This document shows positions 30,453 through 44,000 of a stretch of 64,000 bases of DNA, in pieces. The notes beneath the pieces are model-generated. The model made no database searches, was not told the origin of the DNA, and saw only the letters and a program-made list of their open reading frames with translations. Origin of the DNA: Sternotherus odoratus (Eukaryota > Chordata > Testudines > Kinosternidae). The position numbers were made by a program, and so were the translations under genes. Position 1 is the stretch's first letter; each line of letters opens with the position of its first letter. The stretch spans positions 41,164,319 through 41,228,318 of the forward strand of contig JAVMKO010000006.1 in NCBI GenBank assembly GCA_032164245.1. Direction: 5' to 3'.

Positions 30453-31304
30453 CATCATTCTGAAGGAAAAAGATTGAGGCACTATCCAAATGAAAGTAAC
30501 TGCACATTGTCATTTACTGTGAAGCAAACAACAGGAACAGTGTAGTGAACATTTATGCTACTATGTGAGATTTGTAAAATAGAGTAAGTAGGAAAAGGTC
30601 TGTCCTCTTTTATAGTACAACACTAAGCATTTCAGTGGAAATTTGAATTAAGTGTAAATTGGAGCCCTTGATTAAGGACTGTGGACTCCCAGGCACAGGG
30701 ATGGAATCCTATCCCTATCTTTGTGTGTAATAGTACAATATAGAGTATATGGACTGCTTATAACCTGGATGGTATTTTGGAAGTTTAGATTAGTCGTTTG
30801 TGGGCACTACTTTTCATGACTTTCCAGGTTTGTGAGGTTTTTTTGTTTTCTGACACAGGCATTTCATAAATTTCAGTATATAGACCAGATTAAATGTGTA
30901 TCATCTCAAGGTCTATGACATCAGTATGAAATTCAAACAGCATTGGAGGGGCCAGATTCTGGCTCTCTGAGGACATGCACCTCTACATGAGGAAAACTAC
31001 GGTCATCAGTAGAAGCATAGAGTGCAGCTTGCCACGTGGGTTCTTCATCCTATAAAAAAGACACCATTCCACATGGCCGCCTTTGACTTACCTGACAGAA
31101 AGGCACATCATGTGACCAGAGGGGTCTTGGATACGATGCAAAGTTTATGTCCATGTGTATGTATGTACAGCTGCTCTGATAGAGCATATCTTCCAGATCA
31201 CAGTGCCACTGTGCATATTATTCCTACTCATTCATTCTATCTGCTATTCATTCTATCTGCCTAAAGCCAGACTATTCAGACTTTAGGCGGGTGGAATGTG
31301 AAGC
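30453..31304. other. No gene; short direct repeat near 31230
   Basis: Unique-looking DNA. A perfect 15-bp unit attcattctatctgc is present twice (about 31230-31260). No coding support. Confidence 0.5.
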
Positions 31305-31312
31305 GCTTAGGG

Positions 31313-31738
31313 CAGGGGTCTCAAACTCAAATGACCATGAGGGCCGCATGAGGACTAGTGCACTGGCCCGAGGGCCGCACCACTGACACACACCCTGCCC
31401 TCGCTGCCCCGGCTCCGCCCCCACTCCACCCCTTCCAAGAGGTCCCACCCCTGCCCCACCTCCTCCTCTGAGCATGCAGCTCCCCATTCCCTCCTGGAAA
31501 GCGCTAGGCACCACCAACAGCTGTTTGGCAAACAAAGCAAGAGCAATATAGGAAGTCCAGAGCTAGAAACACGCGCGGCCCAGCCAGGCAGCAGAGAAGC
31601 CTCCACTTCTGGCCCCTCCATCCTGCAAACTGCTATGGGGGGACCGGGGGGAGGGGGGGCGCCAGGAAGCTTGGCGGGCCACAGGGAAGGGCTTTGCGGG
31701 CCGCATGTGGCCCCCGGGCCGCATGTTTGAGACCCCTG
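31313..31738. mobile_element. hAT MITE with perfect 8-bp TSD
   Basis: 426 bp with ends CAGGGGTCTCAAACTC and TTTGAGACCCCTG and a perfect duplication GCTTAGGG at 31305-31312 and 31739-31746. The GC-rich interior contains gagggccgcatgaggac and gggccgcatgtggccccc. Confidence 0.9.
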
Positions 31739-31746
31739 GCTTAGGG

Positions 31747-33941
31747 AGATGAAATCCAAGTTGCAAGGCATGGGCTGCTGTGCTGCCTCCTCACTACCCG
31801 CAGAAGCTATTCCAGCCTCTGAGTTGGAATAGCAGAGCTGGTTATGTGGACATATACATCTGTGGCTCGTCCCTTGGCCTTCCCCTGTTGGGGACTCTCT
31901 TATAGTCTATGTGCAGCCAGTATGCAGACACTTTCTTCAGCGTACGGAGAGTGCACAGGCAAAAACTCCACGCACCCCCTATGTAGGGTGAAGTGGGCCA
32001 AGGGATTTGTGCAAGTCTCCTACACCATAGGTGATCTTCACCCAATAGAAATAGAATGTGAGGGGGCTATGCATGGGCTGGTGTTAGACAGGATATGAGC
32101 AATTAATGCCACTTTGGCAAATCTTTCAGGGAGTGGGCATTATAACTGTTTCCAAGTGCTAGACACAATTTGGCTCTAAGCATATGGCTTTTATATGACA
32201 TGAGTGAATGCTGTATAGTGCATGCCAGAGATTTGATTTCTTCCAGAAATCAATTTATATTGACATCAAAATCCAATATGCTCTCTATGAGACAAAAAAT
32301 AAGAAAATATAGAGCTTATAACCATGCTAGTAAAGAATATTTGATAATGAATGGCCTTGAATCACAGTTATAAAAATGATACTGTACTTTGTCTCCTGAG
32401 ATCAAATAATATGGTTCTGCAAACACTAGTTAAGTCAAGGTGTTCTTCACCTCTCAGGATTGGGCCACATAGCCTCACACGTTTGACTGTAACCATTTAC
32501 ACATATTCCACATACTGTATTATGAATTACTGGCTTTATGGGTGTGATCATACTATTACTTTCACTTAGAAAAACCAGTAAGTGGCCACTGGCCTAATAG
32601 CTTCACAATAACTGATGGAGTTTAGCAGTGTGTTGGCTGAGCTGACAGACGTGAAAAGCCTCTAACTTATGAGTTCTGTTCTCATCATCAAGATATGATT
32701 GTTTTTAAACTAACTCACTTTGATGGCAAAGTGCTAAGACAAACCAAGATATACTTCAAAACAATTCCAATGTAAAAATTAACCATGATAAATCACTAAA
32801 AATTCATAATTTTAATTAAAAAAAATAGACTGGCTAAACTCTGCATGATTTTATGAGAAATTGCACCTAGAAAATATTTGGCATTTTCCAATATTCTGTA
32901 AAGAGTGATTCAGACTTTCAGTGTGGCTTTGAGTTTAACTTAAACACAGTTCTAGACTATAACAATGAGACTATGCAAGTGGAGAACATGTCATAGATTC
33001 AAAAAGGCAATTGCAAGGAATTTTTTTTCAATTTTTTTGAATGAGGCTTCAGTCTCATCTACAGTAAAGCTTTCACATTGATTTGGCCTTGTAAAGGGGA
33101 CTTAGTGAAGATAAGGGTCAGGACCTATGTTTTTTTCTCACCATTATAAGTGAAAATACGTCCTTGGTAGCTTGAAACAGGAAAGTTTTCTTACCAGCTC
33201 CTCCACTATTACATGGATATGCCAATGAGGTATTTTAGGTCTTCTTCTAGATTTTGGCTAGGCCACTAGCATTTTATTTGATTGATTTTAGTAAGAAAAC
33301 CATACATAATGGAAAGTATATGTATTTTAAACAGATAAAATAGAAAACCGCACGCCCAGTTTCTGACCTATTAAATGTAGCCTCCATTTACAATAGAGAT
33401 TTTTAAGAAAGAGTCATTTTTGCAGCGATACTATATAGAGCTTTCAGCATTGTTTTAGCCACCCAATATAGTTTTAGAACAAGATAAAAACATTTAAAAT
33501 GTACATAATCTAAATAATTCAAACAACCTAACTGTAAAAGTGCTTATATAAATATATACAAAGCTCATTCAATGGGACTATGTTAATGAATGAAATTTTA
33601 AGAGACAGAAAGTGTCCTAACATCAAACTGTTAATAAAGAAATAAAGGTTTAAGATCAATGTACACTTGTCCTCTGGGAACTGGTGTTGCAGTTTACTAG
33701 ACTCATCTTTCTAAATATTTGCATTTCCATGTGTGACCAGAAAGATTTTGAAACTCCTTAGTCTACATGACCTTTACTTTGGAGGCATGTAGACCAAACC
33801 TCTTGACTGATATGAAAACTCTAGAGTAGACTCTATGAAATATTGCAAACAATACCTTTTCTGTATTTTGATGCAGTATTTTTTTCTTTGAACACAGGTA
33901 AAACAGGTAACCAATTTTGTTTTTTTCCCCAATAAACAATG
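31747..33941. other. Intergenic, no gene recognised
   Basis: A moderately GC-rich stretch (31750-32100) is followed by AT-rich DNA. Short frames on both strands have no domains. It lies beyond the candidate AKAP6 polyA site. Confidence 0.4.
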
Positions 33942-33947
33942 TTTATT
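33942..33947 (-). terminator. Candidate AKAP6 polyA signal
   Basis: Minus-strand AATAAA, followed in the transcript direction by GU-rich sequence (ggttacctgttttacctgtg). It would give a 3' UTR of about 7 kb, which fits the long 3' UTR I recall for mammalian AKAP6 mRNAs. A nearer minus-strand AATAAA at 37707-37702 is an alternative. Confidence 0.3.
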
Positions 33948-36124
33948 ATGCCAATTCTAATTATCATGCAATCTAATGGTTTTAAGGCTTATATTTTCAA
34001 CATCACTGGACATCACAAACATGAAAGCATTTTATACGGTCATTATACATCAATGTTTGTACTTGGTTATACATATATACAGAAATTATTCACACATCTT
34101 AACCTTGCTATTTCCTCCTTTGAAACCAACATAATTTTACTCTGAAAGCAGCTTTTTAATAAATGGTATAAGAAATACAGCAAGGCACACTTTTTTAAAA
34201 AACATTTTTTCCCTTTACCACCTCAAGAAGCATAAAACCCCAAAATGTTGTACTTAATTCAGTAGAATGTCAACAGTTCCTAATATACAACACCATATAG
34301 TTGTTTCTTGAAGTGTTGCATAGATTAAATTTTAAAATGAAATAAATGGCATTGATTTTAATTGCTTAACTTTTAGATGTATTGAATTAGGAGGACTAAT
34401 GACTTTTCCTCTTGCTGCAATCAAATAAAATTATAATTTTAAACACAAAATAATTTCAATAAACATATGCATTATACATATATATATATATATATATTAA
34501 ATTTGATACATGAAATAAGAGAGTACTGACCGGTACAGCTCTGTAAAGATGAATCAGACTGATCATGATGAATTTGTGGAATTGCAAAACTTTAAAGAAC
34601 GTAACAGGTGATAAGTATTACAGAAGCATTCAGTTTAGGAAGGATAGGTAGTTAGAGGTAGCTTGGGAGGGGAATCCACATGAAAGCAAATGGCTTTGCT
34701 ATACTACAAAATGATTACTGAAGTAGGACCAGCATATGTAGCCTGATCAGAAAACCAACAGGGACAAATCGCATTAGGAAAGGAAATGTATCTTGGGAGT
34801 CAGTGTAACGAGAGGCAGTGAATGATGCAATGGCATTGGAGGTCATCCCATGGTTAACAGGATGAACCTGCACCTGAACAGCAGCCAAGTTTCTAAAAGG
34901 AAATGGAAAAAAAAAGTGAAAGTATGTTACATAAAATACAGTTTTATTTGCAAAACACAAGCTCTTCTAGAACAACTGAAGATAGCCGTTATACGATCAC
35001 ACGCCAAAGTCTTTAAATGCACAGCCATACAGTGTGTGAACAATGATTTCTAAATGCCTAAGTTCAAGTTAGAGTAAAAAATGTCATTGTACTGATGTGT
35101 AAACTCATTGATTTTTTTAAGGATGTAGTTTCAAAACAAACAAGGGAAATCATCAAGTCTGACCTTTTCCCTGGATTCCGTCCTTATACTTACCTGTGAA
35201 CTTACCTTCAGCACACTCAAATAACAAAACATGGATCTGCCACAGCCAAACAACAAAAAGGGATACACAATATTTAACTGACACACATTATGTATGTATA
35301 TACAACTAGATTTTAATATAAAAGGTGAAGAGGGGTATCACTGAACTATTTGGACATTTCTGGCACCAGTAATGAGTTAAATGTTCATACTATGGAATTT
35401 ACCCAGTTTGGAGTTTAGGGTTAAACTATTCATCAAAGAGCAGGGGCTTATGATAAGGATTATGAAGAAATAACTGTCGGAATACAGCTAAAAGATTAGT
35501 GCAAAGTACATCTCTTAGGCATTTCCTAGGAGGCACTCCAGACATGCATTATATGCCTTCCAAATTAAGCAGAAATATCTGGATCTATCCAGTTACCTTC
35601 TCCTTGGATCTTATTTGCTGTAACTGACCTCTCTATTTTCATAGAAAAACTACATTACATGAAGACAGTGAAAAGTGCAACAGTATGTTTAGAAATCAGT
35701 GCAAAAACAACATGCACAATAATGAAGATACCAAATTTGTTCTTTAAAATCTTTGGCATGGGTTTTAATCAGATCTATAGTGAGAAAAGTCTCACTGTTG
35801 AGCAGTACCTGTTTTCCAAAATCTGAACATCCACAGATGATCATATAAAGTAGCTATTTCTACCATCTAGGAATTAAGTTTTTACATAAGTCATCTGGTG
35901 GAATACTGTGCTATACTGAAATAAAATATCATGACTATGTTGTAAAGGAACACTGCAACACTGTGTTTCTTTATAACACTGACTATGTTGTAAAGAAAAT
36001 CTGAAAAGAGAAATGGTAAGAAAAGGTTTAGATAGTTTCTGCAGCCTAATTTTTTTATATTTTAAATTATGATATGTTAATGTCTGTATTCCACTGTCCT
36101 TGAATACTGTTTTTTTCATAGAAT

Positions 36125-36388
36125 TATGTAACTACTAATACTTTGCATTTAGATATCACATTCTATCCGTGGATCTCAAAACAGTTTTTGGTGAATGATT
36201 TAACCTTCAGCACTCCCCCCTCAATTATTATCCTGGGCATTTCATTTTTAAAGAGACTGAGGCAGAAAAAGATTGAGTGATGGGCTCAAGGCCATATAAA
36301 AAGTCCACGGAAGAGCTTGGAATAGCAGCAAGATCATCTGACTAGCAATATTATGCTTTAGCCACAGGACCATCCTTTCTCTCTAGGT
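36125..36388 (-). repeat. MIR-like SINE
   Basis: On the minus strand the head gaaaggatggtcctgtggct resembles the head at 8124. The body ccttgagcccatcactcaat and cctcagtctctttaaaaatg gives the CORE-SINE region, and the tail reaches about 36125 (gagatccacggatagaatgt). No B-box match good enough for a functional promoter remains. Confidence 0.65.
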
Positions 36389-37954
36389 CCTCTGGCTACA
36401 GTCAGTTGCAGGATATTTTAACTTCTGCTGCACAATGGTGGGATAAAGCTGGTTTATTTTTCTTAAGACCAAGTAATAATTTTTTTCCAGTTTATGTGAA
36501 ATTTAAATTGTATGTTCTACATAAAAGGAAATGTCTTTTGTGACTTACGTGGGACTATAACAGATTGCACACAGAAATCTGAAGTATTTTCCAGAAAAGA
36601 CTCTAGGAACGTCACATAAGGTCCTGTAGAGGATTGATCCCTGCACACACTGAATATGTGACTACAAATCCTGATTCCATTGGTGAGTCATGGGTCATAG
36701 TGACAGCAAAAGATTGCATGATCTCATATGCAGGAAGGCTGTTCTTTCAAGCTGTCACCTCCTTGAGAAACAAAATCAGTATCGCTTTCTGAGCACCTCT
36801 GCTGTATATTGGCTCATAGAGTAGAATAATCAGTTCTGATAGAGGTATTTTTGAAGCTGCTTATAGAATTGCTGTTACTTTCCCTTAATGGTCAGTTTTA
36901 CAGCAAACTGATAAAGAGCGAGATTGCAATTTAGATACATTTGGTAGAAAATATATTTCCTCCACTATTGCTTTTATCCTCTTATACAGCTAAGGCAAAC
37001 ATAGCCTGAAAGAAGATAAAATTAGCCAAGATACATTAGTAAGTATGCCTTTTGTCAGCCTGGCATTCTGAGTATATTTTTAGAGCATACCTATACTATA
37101 GATTATTTTTCTCTTAGTATTGCAGCTACACTTGGAATTACATATTTTAATGAGCTTACAGCACAGGTGCTACAGGAAAAAATAATGGTGTTTGCCATTT
37201 ATCTTTCAAATTAAATAATGTGTTTTTAAATAGTAACTTTTTTCATAATATACTTATGGGAACAACATTTATCTGTCACATTTTAAAAGACGTATTAGTA
37301 ATAAATGTAAATTACCTTTAGAAAATCAGTAATTAGGCTCATCAAAAAATAAACAATCTGCCACCAAAAAGATAATCTTTAGCATAGTTAAGTATAATAA
37401 CTGTTATTTGAATAAGTTAACAAATTAGGATAGATTGCTTCTGTAATTCATTCCCCATAGCATGAGAGATGAAGTTACAGCACCAAGCTCTTAATGGGGG
37501 AAGGGAATTCAGACTTTAGTGAAACACAGATCTCATACGTGGCAGCATGGATTTTCATTTTTTTACTTGCTTGAGGTACATTCCCAGCATTGAAGCTAGG
37601 AATAAAATCTATGTATAATTTTAATAGAAACAATATATACAACATTTAACAAACAATAAATAGTTTCTTCAGTAAAGAGTGGCATGTAATAAAAAGAGCT
37701 TTTTATTATTTAAAAAAGCCTGTAACCTTAAGGCAAAATAAAAATTATGCTATGACTCCATCAAACTATCATGTACATTCTCAGCATTTGCTTTCACTGC
37801 ATTGCAGAGGGTGTGCAAATATCTCTACTCTTTATACTCAATTCTGGTCCTCAGGCCTGATTAACTGTATGTTTCCATAACCTAGTATTAATGAAAACAC
37901 AGTTTGCTACCATGTAAGTAACTGTAATGTCTATACAGTGGATGGCAAGTTTGT

Positions 37955-38022
37955 GCAGTGCTTTGAGATTCTCAGATGAAAAGCATTATTGAAGTGCAAA
38001 GTTGTATTTCTATCATCATTAG
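37955..38022 (+). repeat. LINE/SINE 3' tail
   Basis: agtgctttgagattctcaga and tgaaaagcattattgaagtg, then gcaaagttgtatttctatca, match the common tail of L2-mobilised SINEs in amniotes. Confidence 0.5.
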
Positions 38023-38487
38023 TGAAAGAATGAGGGCAAGAAGAACAGGCCAGTCACACACACTATGGTAATTCTGTTTCTCAGGTTAATATAATAATAA
38101 ATAAGTGATGAAATTAAGAAATCTAATACAAGATTAATTCAACTTTACTTTGCTGCATAAACTTACAAATTTGAGCCTTTTGTCCTCATCTCACTTTTCA
38201 TATAGATACTTCCATATATACATAGTCCTCTGAATATAGGCACTTGATCATATACTCTTATCCATCTATTTTGTAATTTCCCAGTTAAATTTCAGCTGCT
38301 TCTCCAGTGATTTTGATGTGGATGGTGTCATTAAGCCAGTAGATGTGTATTAAGGTTTCATTTAAGTATTAGCTTAATTGGCAATTGCCAGGTTGTGAAG
38401 ACCCAAGCATCTTTTCTCTGATGTCACAATTCCAATATATTGCAACATTATACACACATGTGGGCAAAGGAAAGTATAAGGATAAAG

Positions 38488-39215
38488 ATAATAGAATTAC
38501 AGAAATGTGGGACTGAAAGGAACTTCAAGAGGTCATCTAATCTAGTCCCCTGCTCTAAGGCAGGACCATCTATATATAGACCATCCCTGACAGGTGTTTG
38601 TATAAACCTGTTCTTAAAACCTCCAATGTGGGGATTCCACAATCTCCCTTGGAAGTCTATTCCAGAGCTTAACTATCCATATAGTCACAAAGCTTTTCCT
38701 AATATCTAACCTAAATCTCCCTTGCTGCAATTTAAGCTGACTACTTCTTGTTCTACGTACAGAAGATATGCAGCACAACTGATCACAGTCCTCTTTATAA
38801 CAGTCTTTAACATATTTGAAGACTATAGGTCCCCATCCAGTCTTCTTTTCTCAAGACTAAACATGCCAATTTTTTAAATCTTTCTTCATGGGGCAGGTTT
38901 TCTAAACCATTTTTTTGTTGCTGTCCTCTGGACTCTCTCTAAAGATTCCATCTTAAAATGGGGCACCCACATTTTACAAGCACACTCTCCAGTCCATTAT
39001 CCAAGTCATTAATGAAAATTAATGAATAATACTGCACCTGAGATTGACCCCTGCAAGACTCCACTAGATACGTCCCTCCAGTTTGACAGAGAACCATTGA
39101 TAACTACTCTGAGTGTGATCTTTCAATGAGTTTAGCCCCATCCTTACAGTAATTCCAATGAGACCATATTTCCATAGTTTGCGTATGAAATATCATTTGG
39201 GATATGTCAGATAAT
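38488..39215 (-). mobile_element. CR1 LINE 3' portion
   Basis: The 3' end is at about 38488 (plus agaaatgtgggactgaaagg, gaggtcatctaatctagtcc). The 3' UTR and the end of ORF2 follow upward (cccttgctgcaatttaagct, tgacagagaaccattgataa). It is 5' truncated near 39215, and diverged. If the long 3' UTR model is right, AKAP6 transcripts would include this CR1 in sense orientation. Confidence 0.8.
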
Positions 39216-39336
39216 TGTTGCTGTAACAAGAAAGCTTTAGCAGATGCACAAGTACATGTGTGCATACACAGAATCACAGAAGTATAGACAAAAACTATAG
39301 TAATGTCATATTAGCTCAGGAAGTGTAAAAGTTATA

Positions 39337-39639
39337 CAGTAAACTCTCGATTATCCAGGATGATAGGAAAAAAAATTAATCCTGGTTAATAAAATCCTGG
39401 ATAATCACCATCCATAGGAAACATGGGGAGGGAGGGTTGGTTCATCAGCCACCCTGCGCCAGGGGGTGGGGGTTTTGGTTCACTGGCTTCCCTGCATCCT
39501 GGTGGGGTTTTTTGTGTGTGCGTTTGGGGCGGCAACAAAGCCAGAGCCAGCCCTGTGAGTTATGTGTTTGTTTGTTTTTTGACGTCCTGGTTAATCCACA
39601 TCCTGGTTAACCCAATCCTGGATAATCGAGAGTCTACTG
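39337..39639. mobile_element. Tigger/pogo-like MITE with TA TSD
   Basis: 303 bp. Left end CAGTAAACTCTCGATTATCC, right end read inward CAGTAGACTCTCGATTATCC, flanked by TA on both sides (39335-39336 and 39640-39641). Subterminal cctggttaat/cctggataat units repeat several times. No transposase. Confidence 0.9.
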
Positions 39640-41018
39640 TACTTCCAAAACCAACAATCTCATTGTGCGTATATATAGGCCCAACTGCTTTGGTACATCT
39701 GAGGAGCACACTGCACAGCTCAGAAATGGGGATGCAAAGGCGGAGTTGGCAGTCCCTCAATTCTAGGACATTGTGTACCAAAGACCGCAAAAGGTCAATA
39801 TGGCAGCCAGGGATCCATAAAGAATAAGAAAGTCCCGACCACACTTCCTTTCTCCCAGCCACACCCCCTGCACAAGCAGCTGGGCTGAATGTGGCATATA
39901 GGTGCAGCGATGCTGGCTGTAAACTGTTGGAAGATCCCTCTGCACTAATGTGATTCTTGCATAGTCATCTATGCTGGCTCTAGCACCATTTCGGATTAGT
40001 GACGAGGTGCAAAACAGCTGTTTTCTATTTATGTTTTTCTGGCTAAATATGCAGTTTAATATTTCTTTTCATGAGAGATTTATGTGAGCCAGAAAACCTG
40101 ATCTGAGCTCCTTCAAACTTTGGCAAAGATTGGCAAATTTCTCATCTTAGGCTCATCTCTACTACTTATGTTTCAAAATATACATCACAAAATATACCAG
40201 AAAGGAGCAATTAATATTGCTATTGTAGCCTTTGCTTTTCATCTTCCTCTACCTTTTATGTATTTACTGTATAATTTTAGTCTTGCAATAACCCTCATGG
40301 TAAAGCTTTCTTATTTTGGTAACACTAATCATTTAGCCTATCATTCCTTTTTCTTCATAATTGCTTAACAGGTTTATATCCAGAATCATAGGTAATAGAC
40401 ATTAGCGGATACTTAATACCTCTCCATTTAATCAGGTTAGCCACTAGCCCAGGAGTTTGTTTTCACAAGATTATTTGCAAACACAGTAGAACACTGATAT
40501 TATGAAGGCTTCATGGGATACCCAAAACATTTCGACAATCAGAAGTTTGGCAAACAGAGGGTTGCTAATTATAGCAGAAGATCAGCTGACTCTGGAGAAG
40601 AGAGGGGAAAGAGGTGTCCCTGGGTAGAGACTCCTTCTATAAGGCTGGAGAGCTCAGGAGCATAAGAGGGAGAATGGGAGCTACCCAGGAATATCAACCC
40701 TATGGAATTCTCAAGCTCATTGGAACAGAAGTTTGACTCCAATGGATTTTCAACAGGCGTGGAGTTTCAGTCCATGCAACAACCAGGGGCAAAACCAGTG
40801 TCTCAAATGCATTAGTTGACCAGAGGTGTGTAAACTGGGGTTGGACTGTGATCAATCAAATGTATATAAAGCATGGTGCTATCATAAAACAAACTTCCTG
40901 GATGGTGATTCATACCCTTTCATTATACAAACATATAAAAAATAAGTCATATGCAAAGCCATACTGTACAGTACATACCTGTTTATGAGATAATATATGT
41001 GCACGGGAGGGTTACATT

Positions 41019-44000
41019 CTATCTGTGCATATTTATGTGCCTCTCAGTGTGAAGGTTCAGGAGTTTTTCTTCACAGGTAAGTGTTTTAGCGTCCTGGTGT
41101 AATACATCCTTATCTTTCCAGTGGTCTGGCTTTAATTGAAAACCTATAGCTGAAGCCTTTGCAGAAGCAGCAATACTTCCTTCAGTGTTCCCAGTTCCAA
41201 GTGACTTTCCTGTACTTCTTTTTTTAGTGCTAAACTTCAGAGAATTCATGTCCAAGCCTTCATTATGGCTGTCTGTAGTCAGTGAATCATCAATAATAAT
41301 TTTTAAATTGTTTGATACCTTTTGGTTGGCCGGATTGGGCACGTTTACATCAATGTCATTACTTAAGAAAGAAACGCTACTACATTTAGCAGAAGTTTTA
41401 GGGTCACCCAATAATTCTAGGACTTTGCCGGATGCCAGAGATCCATCAGGAGTAGTGTATGAGAAATGTGGCAGCTGCTCAACTCGCTCTTCCTCAGGAC
41501 AAGCTTCAAAAAAACATTCAATGTTTTCTCTCTCATCTGCAAAGTCCAGTGGCACTGGAGTACTGCTCTTTTCCTCTATGTATTTGGTTACCTCCCCACA
41601 GTCACTATCATGAGAGGAGAGAGAAAGATAAGAATAAAAATCCCCCTTTCTTAGTTGTATGGGCCGGTGAGAATGTTCCATTACTTTTTCCTTGATCTGT
41701 GTTAACGAAGTAGGAGTGGCTGTCTCACATTCAGGCTGTGACTTGCTCTTCAAGGCTGTTGATGCCATGTCAATTATCTCCATCACAAAGTTGTGCACTG
41801 AACAATCTTCCACAGTTCTTTTATCGAAAGCAACAGAGTTACAGTTACAACATGAATCACTACCACTCGCTGGGGTGTTCTCTTCTGGCTCATTTGGTTT
41901 AAAAGCTGCACAGCAATCAGTAGGTTTTTCAATAGTGCTTGTAATGCATTGTTGATCATTAGGTAAATATTTTAGTAAAGAAGTATCTTGTGTGTCTATA
42001 CCTCTCATTTCTGCTGCAGGCTCCGTACAAGGCTTTCTAATGGAAGTATGAGCAATGCAATGATCATCAGACTGAAGGTGATTTTCACATTCTTGTAGAA
42101 GACTCGTGGATATATTTGATGGTTGAACAGTCTCCTTACCATCCAGAGGTGAATCATCTGAACTATCTGTAAACACTTCGCAGACACAACATTCGTTTTC
42201 AGCTCCCTTACCATCAAGTAAGCCAAGATTTTTGGGAGCGGATGAAGTTCTAAGAAGCTCTTCCTTCTGACTATCTGGAGTATTTTCAACATTTCCATTC
42301 TCCATGTCATCCACAAACTGATCTTTAGCAGCCTGAGACCTATCCTTAATAATCTGATTTTTTGTCCCCAGTTCATGACCGTCTGATATGTTTTTACTGT
42401 TGCCATTATTTTCCGGCAGCTTATATACTGAACCATTCAAAAGTGTTTCAGTGCTCAATGTATCTATTGCTTTTGATGTCTCATTGCTACTTACATCTTT
42501 ACTGCACCGAATTTCGTCACTGAGGTTGCATCTTCTCTTCTCCCTTGTGAAAGAAAATTTTGGTCTAATCCAAGTCTGGAGTTCATTTTTTATGTAATCA
42601 AGTCCAGAAATTAAATTGCATTCTTCATAAATATCCTCATCAGTTACAATACTGGAATCATCATCTTCATCTTTGATGCCCAGTTCCTCCTCTGTCAAGG
42701 TCAGGGTAGAACTTGAAAGCAAATCACTGTCATCTTCATCATCAGTGCAAGCAGAAGTGCAGGAGACATTAACAATCATGCTGACATTGACATCACTTTC
42801 ATCAGCTACTGACCGATTAAGATGTTTCCTAAATGATGCATTTGAATCTGGCACTTTATTTGTGTGCAATACAATGTCCTCAGAGCAAAGAGAAAGGTCC
42901 TCACTGCTGCTGAGCTCAGTGAGAGAAGCAGCTGAATCTTCATTGATTGAGGAAGCAATATCTAGTACTAACTGTCCAGCTAATGACATTTTTTGTGAGC
43001 CACTTTGTAGTGTGATATCGGAAATGCTGCGCTTTATCTTTTGATCTAAAGGGCTCTGTATATTCTCTAAACGATTCAGAAGGTCTAATGTCCTTTTGCT
43101 TAGTTCTCCAACTGAATCACTGCTTGCACTTATATCTCCTGAGCCATGATGACTAAAAAGATCTTCATTGCTTTTGTATGAAGTCAACCAGCTTTCCAAA
43201 GATGTGCTTCGCTGAAGACCATCACCAGCTCTAAAAATACTTGAGCCAAACAAATCACCTGCCACAGAAAGAGATTCTAATGAAGAGCTATGAGATAAAG
43301 GTGAAGCCTGTTTTGCATTTTGTATATCAGTTAATTTCCTAGCACCCTCCATAGATTTGCAGGATGTGGGATCTGATTCTCTGGAGACACTTGCCAAAGT
43401 ATGTTCATGCATAAACTCATCTGGTTGCAACTCTGCAGACTGATGTTCAGCTTTACAGGGTATTTTATCAAAATAAAAACCATGAAGTAAAGTGCCCTCT
43501 GTACATGCTTTGTCAGTTTGTGATTGTTTCATCATCACTGGCAATTTGAGTTTGGTGCCTTGGAGGTAAGAGTAATCATAAAATGTAAACACATCATGTT
43601 TTCCTTGTAATTCTTCTTCCAAACAGTCAGAGGTATGTTGGATAGCACCATTTAGAACTCCCTCTTTTCCATTTGCACGACATGCAGAAGAAGTTGAGTG
43701 ACAATTATTTGAAAGTGTTATATGGTCCTCTTCTTCTTGTTTAATTTTTTGTTTTATCACATCAACTATGTCACTCATGTGGGCTTCTAGAGCCCCAATT
43801 TCAGGATTACTCTGGGTTCCTTCATTATCATTTATCAAAAAGATTTCGGAATCGTTTGATGTTTCTGTATCACCTTCACTGACTATTCCACTTTCACTCT
43901 CAGAATGCCTGCTTATGTTTCCACTATGGTACATATAATTGAATGGTTTTGCCAATGCGGTCCTGCCTATTAGGTCTGGCAGAGATTTGGTAGAGGAAAA

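Larger units (their letters stand above)
33942..41018 (-). other. AKAP6: Putative AKAP6 3' UTR and flank
   Basis: Immediately downstream of the AKAP6 stop on the minus strand. AT-rich with no coding frame. It contains a MIR-like SINE, a CR1 fragment, a Tigger-like MITE, a (TA)n run at about 34478-34497 and several minus-strand AATAAA motifs. How far the UTR really extends cannot be decided from sequence alone. Confidence 0.4.

Noticed and set aside
40487..40570. Sequence resembling a Tigger-like left terminus (cagtagaacactgatattat)
   Set aside because: No matching right terminus or TA pair was found; too weak to list as an element.
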